45,973 bases of DNA, taken from an uncultured Alphaproteobacteria bacterium (GTDB lineage Bacteria > Pseudomonadota > Alphaproteobacteria > Caulobacterales > Parvularculaceae). Position numbers and translations under genes: made by a program. The notes beneath the pieces are model-generated. The model was not told the origin of the DNA, made no database searches, and saw nothing but the letters and a program-made list of their open reading frames with translations. The DNA is taken from positions 1 to 45,973 of the forward strand of contig CADEDN010000027.1 in NCBI GenBank assembly GCA_902826095.1, read 5' to 3'. Within the stretch, counting starts at the first letter, position 1. The number at the start of each line of letters is the position of its first letter. Of the stretch, positions 34,823 through 43,070 are shown in pieces.

Positions 34823-35920
34823 TCATCCGCACTGCGCGCGATGACGCAGCGCATGATCCGCAAGGACGCAGGCCGTCATGGCGACGCCGACGGGAACCGC
34901 CCTGACGCCGACGCACGGGTCATGGCGGCCTTTGGTGGCGATTTCGGTTTCTTCGCCGTCTGCCGTGATTGTCTTGCGCGGCGACAAGATTGATGAGGTC
35001 GGCTTCACCGCAAAACGCACGACGATGTCCTGCCCGGTTGAAATGCCGCCAAGGATGCCGCCGGCGTTGTTCGACAGGAAATGCGGCTTCTTCTTGCGCA
35101 TCCTGATTTCATCGGCGTTTTCCTCGCCGGTGAGTTCAGCGGCCGCCATCCCCGCGCCGATCTCCACCCCTTTGACGGCGTTGATCGACATCATCGCGGC
35201 CGCGAGATCGGCGTCGAGCTTTCCATAGACGGGCGCGCCAAGGCCGGCCGGAAAACCGCTCGCGACGACTTCAATGACCGCGCCGAGCGACGACCCGGAC
35301 TTGCGCGCGCTTTCAAGCGCTTTCTCGAATTCGGCGGCGGCGCGCGCGTCAGGGCACCAGAACGGATTGTTGGCGACTTCCCGCCAATCAAAGCGCGCGC
35401 GATCGACCGCGATCCTGCCCATCTTCACAAGGCAGCCGCGGATTTCGATTTTTTTGTAAAAGCTCGCCAGCACTTTGCCGGCGACAGCGCCGGCGGCGAC
35501 GCGGCAGGCCGTCTCGCGCGCCGAAGACCGGCCGCCGCCGCGATAATCGCGAAGGCCGTATTTCTGATCATAGGTGAAGTCGGCGTGGCCGGGCCGGTAT
35601 TTGTCGCGAATGTCGGCGTAATCTTTCGAGCGCTGATCGACATTTTCAATGACGAGGCTGATGGGCGTTCCGGTCGTTTTGGGACCGCCCGTCCGATCGT
35701 CTTCAAAGACGCCGGAGAGGATTTTGACCGTGTCCGGCTCGCGCCGCTGCGACACGAATTTCGAGGTTCCGGGTTTCCGTAAATCGAGCGCCGCCTGAAT
35801 GTCGGCTGGCGTCAGCGCGATCCCCGGCGGGCAGCCGTCGATGACGCAGCCGATCGAGGGCCCATGGCTCTCGCCCCAGGTCGTCACCCGAAAAAGTTGT
35901 CCGAAAGTGTTATGCGACAT
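34823..35920 (-). CDS. aroC: Chorismate synthase
   Basis: A 365-residue FMN-dependent enzyme, the last step of the shikimate pathway. Family signatures: [18 protein letters not shown] near residue 11, the second block [22 protein letters not shown], and [22 protein letters not shown] with [19 protein letters not shown] toward the C-terminus. Length is typical. ATG at 35920 ([10 protein letters not shown]) is the family start; upstream codons have no similarity. It diverges from pdxH. Confidence 0.95.
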   Translation of the reverse strand: MSHNTFGQLFRVTTWGESHGPSIGCVIDGCPPGIALTPADIQAALDLRKPGTSKFVSQRREPDTVKILSGVFEDDRTGGPKTTGTPISLVIENVDQRSKDYADIRDKYRPGHADFTYDQKYGLRDYRGGGRSSARETACRVAAGAVAGKVLASFYKKIEIRGCLVKMGRIAVDRARFDWREVANNPFWCPDARAAAEFEKALESARKSGSSLGAVIEVVASGFPAGLGAPVYGKLDADLAAAMMSINAVKGVEIGAGMAAAELTGEENADEIRMRKKKPHFLSNNAGGILGGISTGQDIVVRFAVKPTSSILSPRKTITADGEETEIATKGRHDPCVGVRAVPVGVAMTACVLADHALRHRAQCG

Positions 35921-36002
35921 CGTCGCCGCCAGTCTCATTATGAATCACGCGGCGCATCCTATAGAACGATCCGCCGAGTCTTGGGAAACCCTCAAAGCCG
36001 TT

Positions 36003-36659
36003 ATGAGCAAGAAACCCCTCATACCGCCGAGCCCGTCCGCCGAAGCCTATCGCGCCGATGAAGACCAGGGCGAGGTGTTCACGGGAAATGATCCGCTGGC
36101 GCTCTTTCTCGACTGGTTCGATCTCGCCAGGAAGAAAGAGCCGAATGACGCCAATGCGATGGCGCTCGCGACCGTCGATCCTGACGGCGCGCCAAATGTC
36201 CGGATGGTCCTGCTGAAGGACATCGACGCAGGGGGACTGACGTTTTTCACAAACCTTGAGAGCGCCAAGGGTTCAGAACTCGCCGTAAGGCCCAAGGCCG
36301 CCCTTTGTTTCCACTGGAAGTCGATCCGGCGCCAGGTGCGGTTTCGCGGTCCGGTCGAACCGGTCGACGCGGCGGAAGCCGACGCCTATTTCGCGACGCG
36401 GGCGCGCGACGCGCAAATCGGCGCCTGGGCGTCGACGCAGTCGCGCCCGATGGAGGGACGCTTCGCCCTCGAGAAAGAAGTCGCCAAACAGGCGGCGCGA
36501 TTCGGACTTGGCAAAGTGCCGCGCCCGCCGCATTGGTCGGGTTTCAGGCTAAGCCCCGTCGAGATCGAGTTCTGGGTGAACCGACCCTTCCGCCTGCATG
36601 ACCGGCTGCAGTTCAGGCGGGCGGGCGAGGGCTGGAAAGCGTTAAAGCTTTATCCGTGA
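36003..36659 (+). CDS. pdxH: Pyridoxamine 5'-phosphate oxidase
   Basis: An FMN enzyme making pyridoxal phosphate from PNP or PMP. With ATG at 36003 it has 218 residues, the usual size. FMN contacts are in [12 protein letters not shown] and [11 protein letters not shown], substrate contacts in [13 protein letters not shown], and the C-terminal signature [14 protein letters not shown] is complete. An earlier ATG at 35940 would add 21 residues without a ribosome-binding site. PLP serves the decarboxylase at the left edge of the window, but the two genes are not linked. Confidence 0.93.
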   Translation: MSKKPLIPPSPSAEAYRADEDQGEVFTGNDPLALFLDWFDLARKKEPNDANAMALATVDPDGAPNVRMVLLKDIDAGGLTFFTNLESAKGSELAVRPKAALCFHWKSIRRQVRFRGPVEPVDAAEADAYFATRARDAQIGAWASTQSRPMEGRFALEKEVAKQAARFGLGKVPRPPHWSGFRLSPVEIEFWVNRPFRLHDRLQFRRAGEGWKALKLYP

Positions 36660-36701
36660 CCGGAATTGTAGGATCATCCCGCCTGCGGTGAGGGGGGCGA
36701 C

Positions 36702-37223
36702 ATGCACATCCTGATTGCTGTTCTCGGCGCGCTTGCGGCCGCCTTTTGGGCGTTCACCCATTTCGTCGGCGCTGCGCGCGAAGGGCAGGACGCCATCCGC
36801 GACGTTCGGGGAGCCTTCCGCGGCGCGAAATGGTCGAAAAAAGTCGGGCAGCGGCTGATCGAACAGCTGACCGATCCGCGTGAAGCCGCTGCGATCTTGC
36901 TCTATCAGATCGCCGCCTATGACGGCGCGGTCACCGATCGTCAACGACAGGCCATCGTCACTGACATGAAGCGCGCCTTTGCCGCGGACGACGAAACCGC
37001 CGAAGGGCTCTTTGCTTTCGCGCGCGCCGCGACAGGACAGATCAACGACGCCGCGAACAGCCTGAAAAAGATTCTAAAACCGGTGCAAGAATCGTGTTCG
37101 CCGCAGGAACGCCGCGAGCTGATCGACATGATGCTGAAAGCCGCTGAAATCGAAGGCCCGGCGTCGGACGTCCAGAACCGCCTCATCGCCGAGGCGCGGC
37201 GGGTGTTGCTGGCGGCGGAGTGA
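36702..37223 (+). CDS. TerB-like membrane-tethered protein
   Basis: A 173-residue protein. An N-terminal membrane helix (about 2-22) is followed by a polar stretch and a helical domain (about 55-170) resembling the TerB/DjlA N-terminal fold: LYQIAAYDGAVTDRQRQAIV, then EGLFAFARAATGQINDA and ERRELIDMMLKAAEIEG. TerB-like domains appear in tellurite-response and co-chaperone proteins, but their chemistry is unclear. GAGGGG precedes the ATG. It follows pdxH by 42 bases. Confidence 0.7.
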   Translation: MHILIAVLGALAAAFWAFTHFVGAAREGQDAIRDVRGAFRGAKWSKKVGQRLIEQLTDPREAAAILLYQIAAYDGAVTDRQRQAIVTDMKRAFAADDETAEGLFAFARAATGQINDAANSLKKILKPVQESCSPQERRELIDMMLKAAEIEGPASDVQNRLIAEARRVLLAAE

Positions 37224-37293
37224 AGCAAGTCGGCGAGAGCGAACGACGGCGGCCCGTCGAACCGGCGCCGTGCGTGAAAGGAGCGGTTGGCGC

Positions 37294-37998
37294 GTGCTTC
37301 GTTTTGTCGTCAAATCCGATATCTGGTCGGCGACGTCCGAAGCCGCCCGCGCACGGCTGAAGCCGGAACTCTATTGGCATTTGAAGAATATCCAGGACGC
37401 CGTAGCCATCGAACGCCTGATTGAACTGCGCGACGCAACGATTGGCGAAATTGGCGGCGGCGATTCACGGCTGCTGCCGCTTCTCGCCAGGAAGAACCGG
37501 TGCTTCAATATTGATCGCTTTGACGGCGATCCGGCGGCCGGCATGGGCCCTCGCGCCGTTCCGAACATGCCAGACGTCAAGGCGATCATCGGATTTGTGG
37601 GCGACCCGTTGGACCATCCCGACGATAGTTTCGATTTGTTGTTTTCAGTTTCCGTTGTCGAACATGTGCCCGTCGACAAGCTGGATGCGTTCTTCACCGA
37701 TTGCCGGCGCTTGCTGAGGCCGGACGGACGCATGCTTCATCTGATTGATGTGTATCTTGAGGATACTCCGAACCATCATCTTGCAAGGCGGATCGAAAAA
37801 TACCGGGCGCCGTTTGGGAGCTGGCTTGAGGCGCAAGGCCCAGTCATCGCCGCCGCCGACCAGAAATTCTCCTGCGCCTATGCGACCAATCCAGACCACA
37901 TGATGGCGTGGTGGAACGAGCTTGTGCCAAGACTTGCTGAAAAACGAGCAGTCGCGCAGTCCTGCACGCTGATTATGGACGGATGGAAACGGCGGTAG
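37294..37998 (+). CDS. Class I SAM-dependent methyltransferase
   Basis: A 234-residue protein with a Rossmann-type methyltransferase fold. The SAM loop is GEIGGGDSRLLPLLA (about residue 47), DPLDHPDDSFDLLFSVSVVEHV forms strands 3 and 4, and LRPDGRMLHLIDVY is strand 5. GTG at 37294 is chosen as start because AAAGGAG lies ten bases before it; an earlier GTG (37270) lacks one. It stands alone and its substrate is unknown; similar proteins occur in glycan clusters. Confidence 0.78.
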   Translation: MLRFVVKSDIWSATSEAARARLKPELYWHLKNIQDAVAIERLIELRDATIGEIGGGDSRLLPLLARKNRCFNIDRFDGDPAAGMGPRAVPNMPDVKAIIGFVGDPLDHPDDSFDLLFSVSVVEHVPVDKLDAFFTDCRRLLRPDGRMLHLIDVYLEDTPNHHLARRIEKYRAPFGSWLEAQGPVIAAADQKFSCAYATNPDHMMAWWNELVPRLAEKRAVAQSCTLIMDGWKRR

Positions 37999-38098
37999 CG
38001 CCGTCGATCTGCGGCCTGCGCATCGTCGCCATTGCAATCGACCGCGCGATCTGCGCGAATAGCGACGCCGCATTCTGCGGCCAAACTGGGGAGTGACT

Positions 38099-39142
38099 AT
38101 GAACATCGTCAAGACCGCGGCCGTCGCCGCGGCGATCGCCTTTTTGTCCCCCGCCGCCCTCGCCGCATGGTCCGCGCCCAAGGCGCTCGGCGCGACGACG
38201 CTGGCGACATCCAATCCTAGCTGCGCGTAAGTCGCAGCGACGGAAGTCGTGTGCGCGGTGCGCAACCAGAACGGCCGGCTCGCCGTCAATCGATATGTCT
38301 CGAACGCGTGGACCGGCTGGACAGAGCTCGCCGGACTCATCGGCTCTGATTCTTCGTGCACGGAGCGTGGGACGCGCGAAGTCGTATGCGCCGCGCGCAA
38401 TGAGGCGAACGCGCTCGTCTTCACGCGGTTCAACGGCGCGACCTGGAGCGTTCCCGCCGTTGTCGGGGGCAAATTCCATTCCGCGCCGAGCTGCGCGCGC
38501 GTTTCGGCCACGAAGCTGATCTGCGTCGGGCGCTCCGCTACGGGCGGGCTCTCCTATGCAACCTACTCGAACGCGGCGTGGAGCGCCGTCTCAAACCTTG
38601 CGATCACGGGCGGGACTTATTCGCCGCCGAGCTGCGCGACCGACGGCGGCGGCGGCGTTGTCTGCAACACGCTGAACGGCGCCTCGAACGTTCTCGCGAG
38701 CCGCTACACCGGCACGGCCTGGCAGTCGACGATTAACATCACCGGCGTCGCCAGCGACGCGCCGACTTGCGTCAGGAACGGCGTTGTCGGCGGCGCGCTG
38801 TGTCTCGTGCGCGGCAATCTCTCGGCTTTCATCAACCGTTACAACGGCGGAACCTGGGCGCTCGGGTCTTGGTCCGGCTTCGTCAATCTTGGCGGCGCGA
38901 TCAGCACGCGCGTGCAATGCGCGAACCCCGCTGGCGGCCGTATCGTCTGCACGACGCTCGGCATCCAGGTCGGCCGCCGTCCCTATTCGAACACATTCAA
39001 CGGAACGAGCTGGACCGGATGGATCCAGATCGCGACGACGGCCGCGATCAATGAGACCGCCTGCGCCGCCTATGATTCGACGAACGCGCTCTGCGTGTTC
39101 ACCGGCCCCAACAACCAGCTGTCAAGCCGGATCGGCTCGTAG
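38099..39142 (+). pseudogene. Secreted seven-blade propeller (lectin-like) gene with an in-frame stop
   Basis: ATG at 38099, five bases after GGGGAG, opens a signal peptide (to about residue 24, LAA) and then stops at TAA (38228-38230, codon 44). The same frame continues without break to 39142, for 347 residues in total. The sequence is built from seven repeats of about 45 residues, each with a Cys pair about ten residues apart, then an aromatic and a Trp (for example CAVRNQNGRLAVNRY then WTGW). The last repeat lacks the Trp half, which instead follows the signal peptide (WSAPKALGA), the usual way a propeller closes on itself. The stop lies between the two Cys of repeat 1, where other repeats have polar residues. 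It is either a recent nonsense mutation (CAA to TAA is the simplest), or a sequencing error. Similar propellers bind sugars on surfaces. Confidence 0.8.
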
Positions 39143-39145
39143 GCG

Positions 39146-40054
39146 TCAGGCGAGAACGTATTCGCTCCCCATGGTCGGCGCGCCGTCGCAGCGGACGGCG
39201 CCGACCTTCACCAGCCGGATCAGATGCGCATAGACATTGAGCGCGGCGGCGCCGTGGAGGCGCTTGTCGATATCGGCGTAGATCGCCGGCGTGATGTCCT
39301 TGATCCGTGTGCGGCCCTTGCGGAGCTGCTCAAGTATTTGCCCGTCGCGGATGCGGCGATGGGTCCTTACCGCGCGCACGAAGGGCTTCGGGTTGACGAT
39401 CGGCGCGCCATGCGTCGGGTAATAGATCGCGTCGTCGCGGGCGAGGAGCTTGTCGAGGCTTTCAAGATAGGCGCCCATGTCGCCGTCGGGCGGGGCGACG
39501 ACGGTCGTCGCCCATCCCATCATGTGATCGCCGGTAAAAAGCGCATTCTCCTCTCGCAAGGCGAAGCACAGATGATTGGAAAGGTGGCCGGGCGTTGCGA
39601 CCGCTTCAATCGTCCAGCCGGCGCCGGCGACGATCGCGCCGTCCGCGATGACGGCGTCCGGCGCGAAGGAATAGTCCGCGCCTTCATCGAGGGCCGGCGC
39701 GTCATGGCGTTTGTCGCGGACGGGGTGCGGACCCATCGCGCGGATCGGCGCGGCGACCGTCTCGGCGAATTTCCGGGCGCCGCCGCAATGGTCGCTATGG
39801 GTGTGCGTGATGAGGACGTCGCTGACGCGCGCGCCGCCGACGGCGCGGACAAGGGCGCCAAGATGCGCGCCGTTCGCCGGACCCGGATCAATCACGGCGA
39901 GCGGCCCATCATCGGCGCCGACGAGATAAGTTCCGCTGCCCGTAAACGTGAACGGCCCGGGGTTTTCACAGATCACGCGGCGGATCAGCGGCGAGAGCCT
40001 GTCCGGCCGTCCATATTCGAATTCGATGTCCTTGACGAAAGGGATCGCCGCCAA
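39146..40054 (-). CDS. MBL-fold metallo-hydrolase (LACTB2-like)
   Basis: A 302-residue metallo-beta-lactamase-fold enzyme. Metal-binding motif HTHSDHCGG near residue 83, a further His in ATPGHLSNHLCF, and GDHMMGW. A C-terminal helical domain (about 225-302, RRIRDGQILEQLRKGRTRIKDI) resembles LACTB2/glyoxalase II-like proteins. It starts with TTG (40054), seven bases after GAAGGG; no ATG is available near the N-terminus. The gene is two bases downstream of the ATP-grasp-like gene and overlaps its control region, so both are one operon. Substrate unknown. Confidence 0.85.
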   Translation of the reverse strand: MAAIPFVKDIEFEYGRPDRLSPLIRRVICENPGPFTFTGSGTYLVGADDGPLAVIDPGPANGAHLGALVRAVGGARVSDVLITHTHSDHCGGARKFAETVAAPIRAMGPHPVRDKRHDAPALDEGADYSFAPDAVIADGAIVAGAGWTIEAVATPGHLSNHLCFALREENALFTGDHMMGWATTVVAPPDGDMGAYLESLDKLLARDDAIYYPTHGAPIVNPKPFVRAVRTHRRIRDGQILEQLRKGRTRIKDITPAIYADIDKRLHGAAALNVYAHLIRLVKVGAVRCDGAPTMGSEYVLA

Positions 40055-40056
40055 AA

Positions 40057-40989
40057 TCAGCCCTTCAGCCGCTCATCGACGAGCTCGGCGAAAGCGTCCG
40101 CGAGCCCGCGCATCGCCGTCAGTTTGTCTTCGTTTGAAAGCGCCGATGGCGGGCCCATGTCGGTCTTGTTCGCATCGACAATGTAAATGCGGCCGTCCTC
40201 GCGATCGCGCAACACGTCGAGCCCGCCGAAATCGAGCGCCATCGCCTTCGTGAATTCGGCGATTTTCGCCTGTTCGTCCGTTGACAGCATCGCATCGACC
40301 GGCGCGAGATCGACCCGGTGGTTCTCGTTCGAGAAACGAAGATCGCGCGAGCGGCGTTTTAAATAGACGAACGGCGTCTTGCCGCCGACGACGGGGGTGC
40401 GGATGTCGACAAATTCGCGTCCGTCGAACGTGTTGTCGACGAGGCGCTGGTATACGCGGTCGCTTCTGGGCGCGTCGACCGGGCACTCGATGATCCGCCC
40501 GTCATGCTTGCCGTTGAGTTCGGATTTTTCAACCGCCTGTCCCCGATGCGTATGCGGATCGATGGTCAGGGAATAGCCGAACACTTCGCCGAACACGCGG
40601 CTGACGACGCTTTTCCGGATGTCGTGGCAGCCGATATTGAAAGCGGCCTTGTTCGTGGGCGCGCGCAAGGGCGCGGTGCGAAACTCGCGGTCCTCGAAAA
40701 AGAAATGGAGGTCGGCGTCGGCGGGATCGTCGACGATCTTGACATCGGCCAGCTGGCAGACCGGCCAGATCGCGTAATAGGAATGGGGCTTCTTCGGAAA
40801 GAACGAGATCTTCGCCCGCGGTTCGCGCCCCTTGACGACGCGGGTCGCGCGCAGGCCTTGGACGAGGCCGATAAACGACGCGATCCGCAGCGCGTCGCGC
40901 GCGAAGGCCGGGCTCCAGCGGATTTGCGCGCCGGTCTCCTTGGCGAGGATGCCGCCGCCCGTGAACTCGAAATCGGAAAAGAAAGCCAT
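40057..40989 (-). CDS. ATP-grasp-like protein of unknown function
   Basis: A 310-residue protein. The C-terminal third carries DFGGLDVLRDREDGRIYIVDANKTDMGPPSA, matching the magnesium/ATP-binding strands of ATP-grasp ligases; FVYLKRRSRDLRFSN could be the preceding ATP-grasp strand. The N-terminal half (FFPKKPHSYYAIWPV, DPADADLHFFFEDREF) has no domain I know. No signal peptide. It is the first gene of a two-gene operon with the MBL-fold enzyme, which suggests a shared small-molecule pathway. Assignment to ATP-grasp is moderately sure; the substrate is unknown. Confidence 0.6.
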   Translation of the reverse strand: MAFFSDFEFTGGGILAKETGAQIRWSPAFARDALRIASFIGLVQGLRATRVVKGREPRAKISFFPKKPHSYYAIWPVCQLADVKIVDDPADADLHFFFEDREFRTAPLRAPTNKAAFNIGCHDIRKSVVSRVFGEVFGYSLTIDPHTHRGQAVEKSELNGKHDGRIIECPVDAPRSDRVYQRLVDNTFDGREFVDIRTPVVGGKTPFVYLKRRSRDLRFSNENHRVDLAPVDAMLSTDEQAKIAEFTKAMALDFGGLDVLRDREDGRIYIVDANKTDMGPPSALSNEDKLTAMRGLADAFAELVDERLKG

Positions 40990-41135
40990 TTGGCGATTGG
41001 CCCCGTTTACCCTGTTATGGTTCTTTGGCGCTGTTCAACATGGCTTTTTCCGCGCTGACAAGGAAATAAAGTCCGCGTGACGAGCGGCTGCGACAAGATG
41101 GGGACCCCCGGCCTTGCTTTTGCGACGGCCGGGCC

Positions 41136-41483
41136 ATGTGTGCCAGTCGTAAACAGAGTGTTAACGCGGTCGCCGGGGTTGTGGTCCTTTTGGCGGCGAT
41201 GTCTGCTCCCGCGAAGGCGGGCGAGCGCTCGGCGGGCGGCCTCGCCCTTGGTGAAAGCCATGGCGGGATCACGGATCAAGCCTATGTGATCGCGCCGCCG
41301 AACTGGCTCTATGTCGTTGAAAAGGAACGCGGCAGCTTTCTTGATTGCGGGGAAGGCCAGGAAATCCGGACGACCGACGACTCCGGCCGCGACGCCGCCC
41401 AGCTGACATGCGGCGTCACGCTCACCGAAACGATTGTCATCCCCGCCGCCTCAACCAGCGCGCGCATCATCATCCATTTCTAG
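41136..41483 (+). CDS. Small secreted protein of unknown function
   Basis: A 115-residue protein with a clear signal peptide (to about residue 28, SAPAKA) and a mature part with two cysteines (LDCGEG and LTCGVT) that may form a disulfide, and beta-rich predicted sequence to the C-terminus (ARIIIHF). No ribosome-binding site is visible before the ATG: a hairpin (CCCGGCC 41107-41113 with GGCCGGG 41127-41133) ends two bases before it. I recognise no family. Confidence 0.6.
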   Translation: MCASRKQSVNAVAGVVVLLAAMSAPAKAGERSAGGLALGESHGGITDQAYVIAPPNWLYVVEKERGSFLDCGEGQEIRTTDDSGRDAAQLTCGVTLTETIVIPAASTSARIIIHF

Positions 41484-41540
41484 CGCGGCGTGCGCAAAAG
41501 GGCGCGCGGTTTTGCGCAGGGACGGCGCGAAAATCAAAGA

Positions 41541-41975
41541 CTAGCGGCCGCGCAGCGATTCGAGCGCCCGCCGCTGACCGGCGATATTGTAGCCGGCCGC
41601 CGCCGCCTCCTCGATAATGTGATCGACATCCTCGCCGGCGCGGGCGCGGGCGAAAGCGCGCAGCACGGTCGAGCGCGTGCCGGATCGGCAATAGGCGAGA
41701 ATGGCGCCCTCGCGGCCGGCGACCGCGCGGTCAAAGTCGTCGAGGTGGGCCGGGCCTATGCCCATGCCGCTCACCGGGATTGAAACATAGTCGACGCCGA
41801 CTGCTCGCGCCGCCGCTTTGATCTCGGCGCCGGCGGGCTGGCCGGATTCCTCGCCGTCCGGTCGATTGTTGATGATCAAGGTGACGCCGAGATCCTTCGC
41901 CGCCGCCACATCATCAATGACGATCTGCGGCGACACAAAGAATCGGTCGCCCAGCAATGTGAACCGCTCCGTCAT
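41541..41975 (-). CDS. TIGR01244 family sulfurtransferase/phosphatase (rhodanese-like)
   Basis: A 144-residue protein of the family also found fused to metallo-beta-lactamase domains in BLH proteins. NNRPDGEESGQPAGAEI (about 36-52) and the active loop AYCRSGTRS with Cys96 are diagnostic. The loop CRSGTR has the six-residue rhodanese form rather than the CX5R of phosphatases, so sulfur transfer (persulfide chemistry) is the better guess. Stand-alone here; the opposing VOC gene starts 65 bases away. Confidence 0.85.
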   Translation of the reverse strand: MTERFTLLGDRFFVSPQIVIDDVAAAKDLGVTLIINNRPDGEESGQPAGAEIKAAARAVGVDYVSIPVSGMGIGPAHLDDFDRAVAGREGAILAYCRSGTRSTVLRAFARARAGEDVDHIIEEAAAAGYNIAGQRRALESLRGR

Positions 41976-42040
41976 CCCGCGTCCCGTCCAATCAACTGAT
42001 AATATGGCGGCGGCCCGCCGGGCGCGCTAGGCTTGACGCC

Positions 42041-42469
42041 ATGACAAACGCCCGGATGCCGCCCTTTCACCTGGCGATCGCCGTCGACGACCTTGCGACG
42101 GCGGACGCCTTCTATCACGGCCTGCTCGGTTGCCCACATGGCCGACGGTCTGAGTTCTGGATCGATTATGACTTCTTCGGCCACCAGCTCGTCGCGCATC
42201 TCTCGCCGGCGGATTGCGCGGCGGCGCGGACTAATGTTGTCGACGGGCACAACGTGCCGGCGCGCCATTTCGGGGTCGTGATGGCGCCGAAGGACTGGCG
42301 GGCGCTCGCCGACAGGCTGGAGAAAGCGGGCGCCGCCTTCATCATCGAGCCTGACATCCGCTTCAAAGGCGAACCGGGCGAGCAGGGGACGTTCTTCATC
42401 CGCGACCCCGCGGGCAATGCGCTCGAATTCAAGTGCTTCGAGGATATGCGCCAGCTGTTCGCGACCTGA
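42041..42469 (+). CDS. VOC family (glyoxalase/dioxygenase fold) protein
   Basis: A 142-residue protein with two paired beta-alpha-beta-beta-beta modules. Metal-ligand positions fit FHLAIAVDD (His near residue 7), HFGVVM (His near 68) and GNALEFKCFED (Glu near 130). The pattern FFIRDPAGNALEFK is typical of small VOC dioxygenase-like proteins. Substrate cannot be named. ATG at 42041, diverging from the TIGR01244 gene. Confidence 0.85.
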   Translation: MTNARMPPFHLAIAVDDLATADAFYHGLLGCPHGRRSEFWIDYDFFGHQLVAHLSPADCAAARTNVVDGHNVPARHFGVVMAPKDWRALADRLEKAGAAFIIEPDIRFKGEPGEQGTFFIRDPAGNALEFKCFEDMRQLFAT

Positions 42470-42559
42470 CGGCGACGCGCCCGGCCGATTCAGGCTCCCC
42501 AACCGCAGCACGCCTGCATTGCGCACAATAACGGGAAGCGGCCGTTCGGGCCTTCCTTA

Positions 42560-42931
42560 TCATCGGGCCGGCCGGATCCGCCCAAAAAAAGCGCGCCACA
42601 TGAGAATGACGCCCGCGACGATCAACAATGCGGGCCCAAGATGCAAATTCAGTTCGTACATCTCGCTTGCGCCGCCCGCCACAAACGCCAGTCCGCACAC
42701 GACCCAAAAACCGCTGACCTCCGCCTTGCCGATCCAGGCCGCAGTCTCGGCGCCGAGCACAATCGCGCCGACGCCGATAATGAACCAGGACCATGGCACG
42801 TTGGCAAACATCGCCAGCCCGATCCAGATGAAAAATGCCGCCCAGGAGGCGGTGTCGATCCGCCGCTTGCGTGCGCTGATCGTGCCGAACGCAGTTTCGT
42901 CCGCGCCGCTAATTCCAGTCGACTCGATCAT
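42560..42931 (-). CDS. Small integral membrane protein
   Basis: A 123-residue protein with four likely membrane helices (about 29-44, 47-66, 73-89 and 95-113) and a polar N-terminus. GGAG precedes the ATG by five bases, which supports the start. The mix of Trp/Gly helices resembles small DUF membrane proteins found near stress genes, but I cannot name a family. It sits between the VOC gene and the amidohydrolase. Confidence 0.65.
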   Translation of the reverse strand: MIESTGISGADETAFGTISARKRRIDTASWAAFFIWIGLAMFANVPWSWFIIGVGAIVLGAETAAWIGKAEVSGFWVVCGLAFVAGGASEMYELNLHLGPALLIVAGVILMWRAFFGRIRPAR

Positions 42932-43018
42932 AAGCGCTCCTCAAATTAATGAAACAAGATGAGCTCGAACAGCCATGGCGCATTGACGCGCATCAATTCA
43001 CGAAACGCTTGAGCGCCG

Positions 43019-43047
43019 GGCGAAAAAGCAGCTGCAGGTTTTTCGCC
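43019..43047 (-). terminator. Candidate terminator between the amidohydrolase and the membrane protein gene
   Basis: GGCGAAAAA (43019-43027) pairs with TTTTTCGCC (43039-43047), nine pairs, with an 11-base loop containing GCAGCTGC. It lies 24 bases past the amidohydrolase stop; the A/T end of the stem is next to the loop and no T-run follows outside it. Confidence 0.4.
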
Positions 43048-43070
43048 AATTCAGCGCGCAAAACGAAAGA

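Noticed and set aside
41020-41036. GTTC...GTTC as an SOS (LexA) box
   Set aside because: The spacing is nine bases, whereas the alphaproteobacterial LexA box needs seven.
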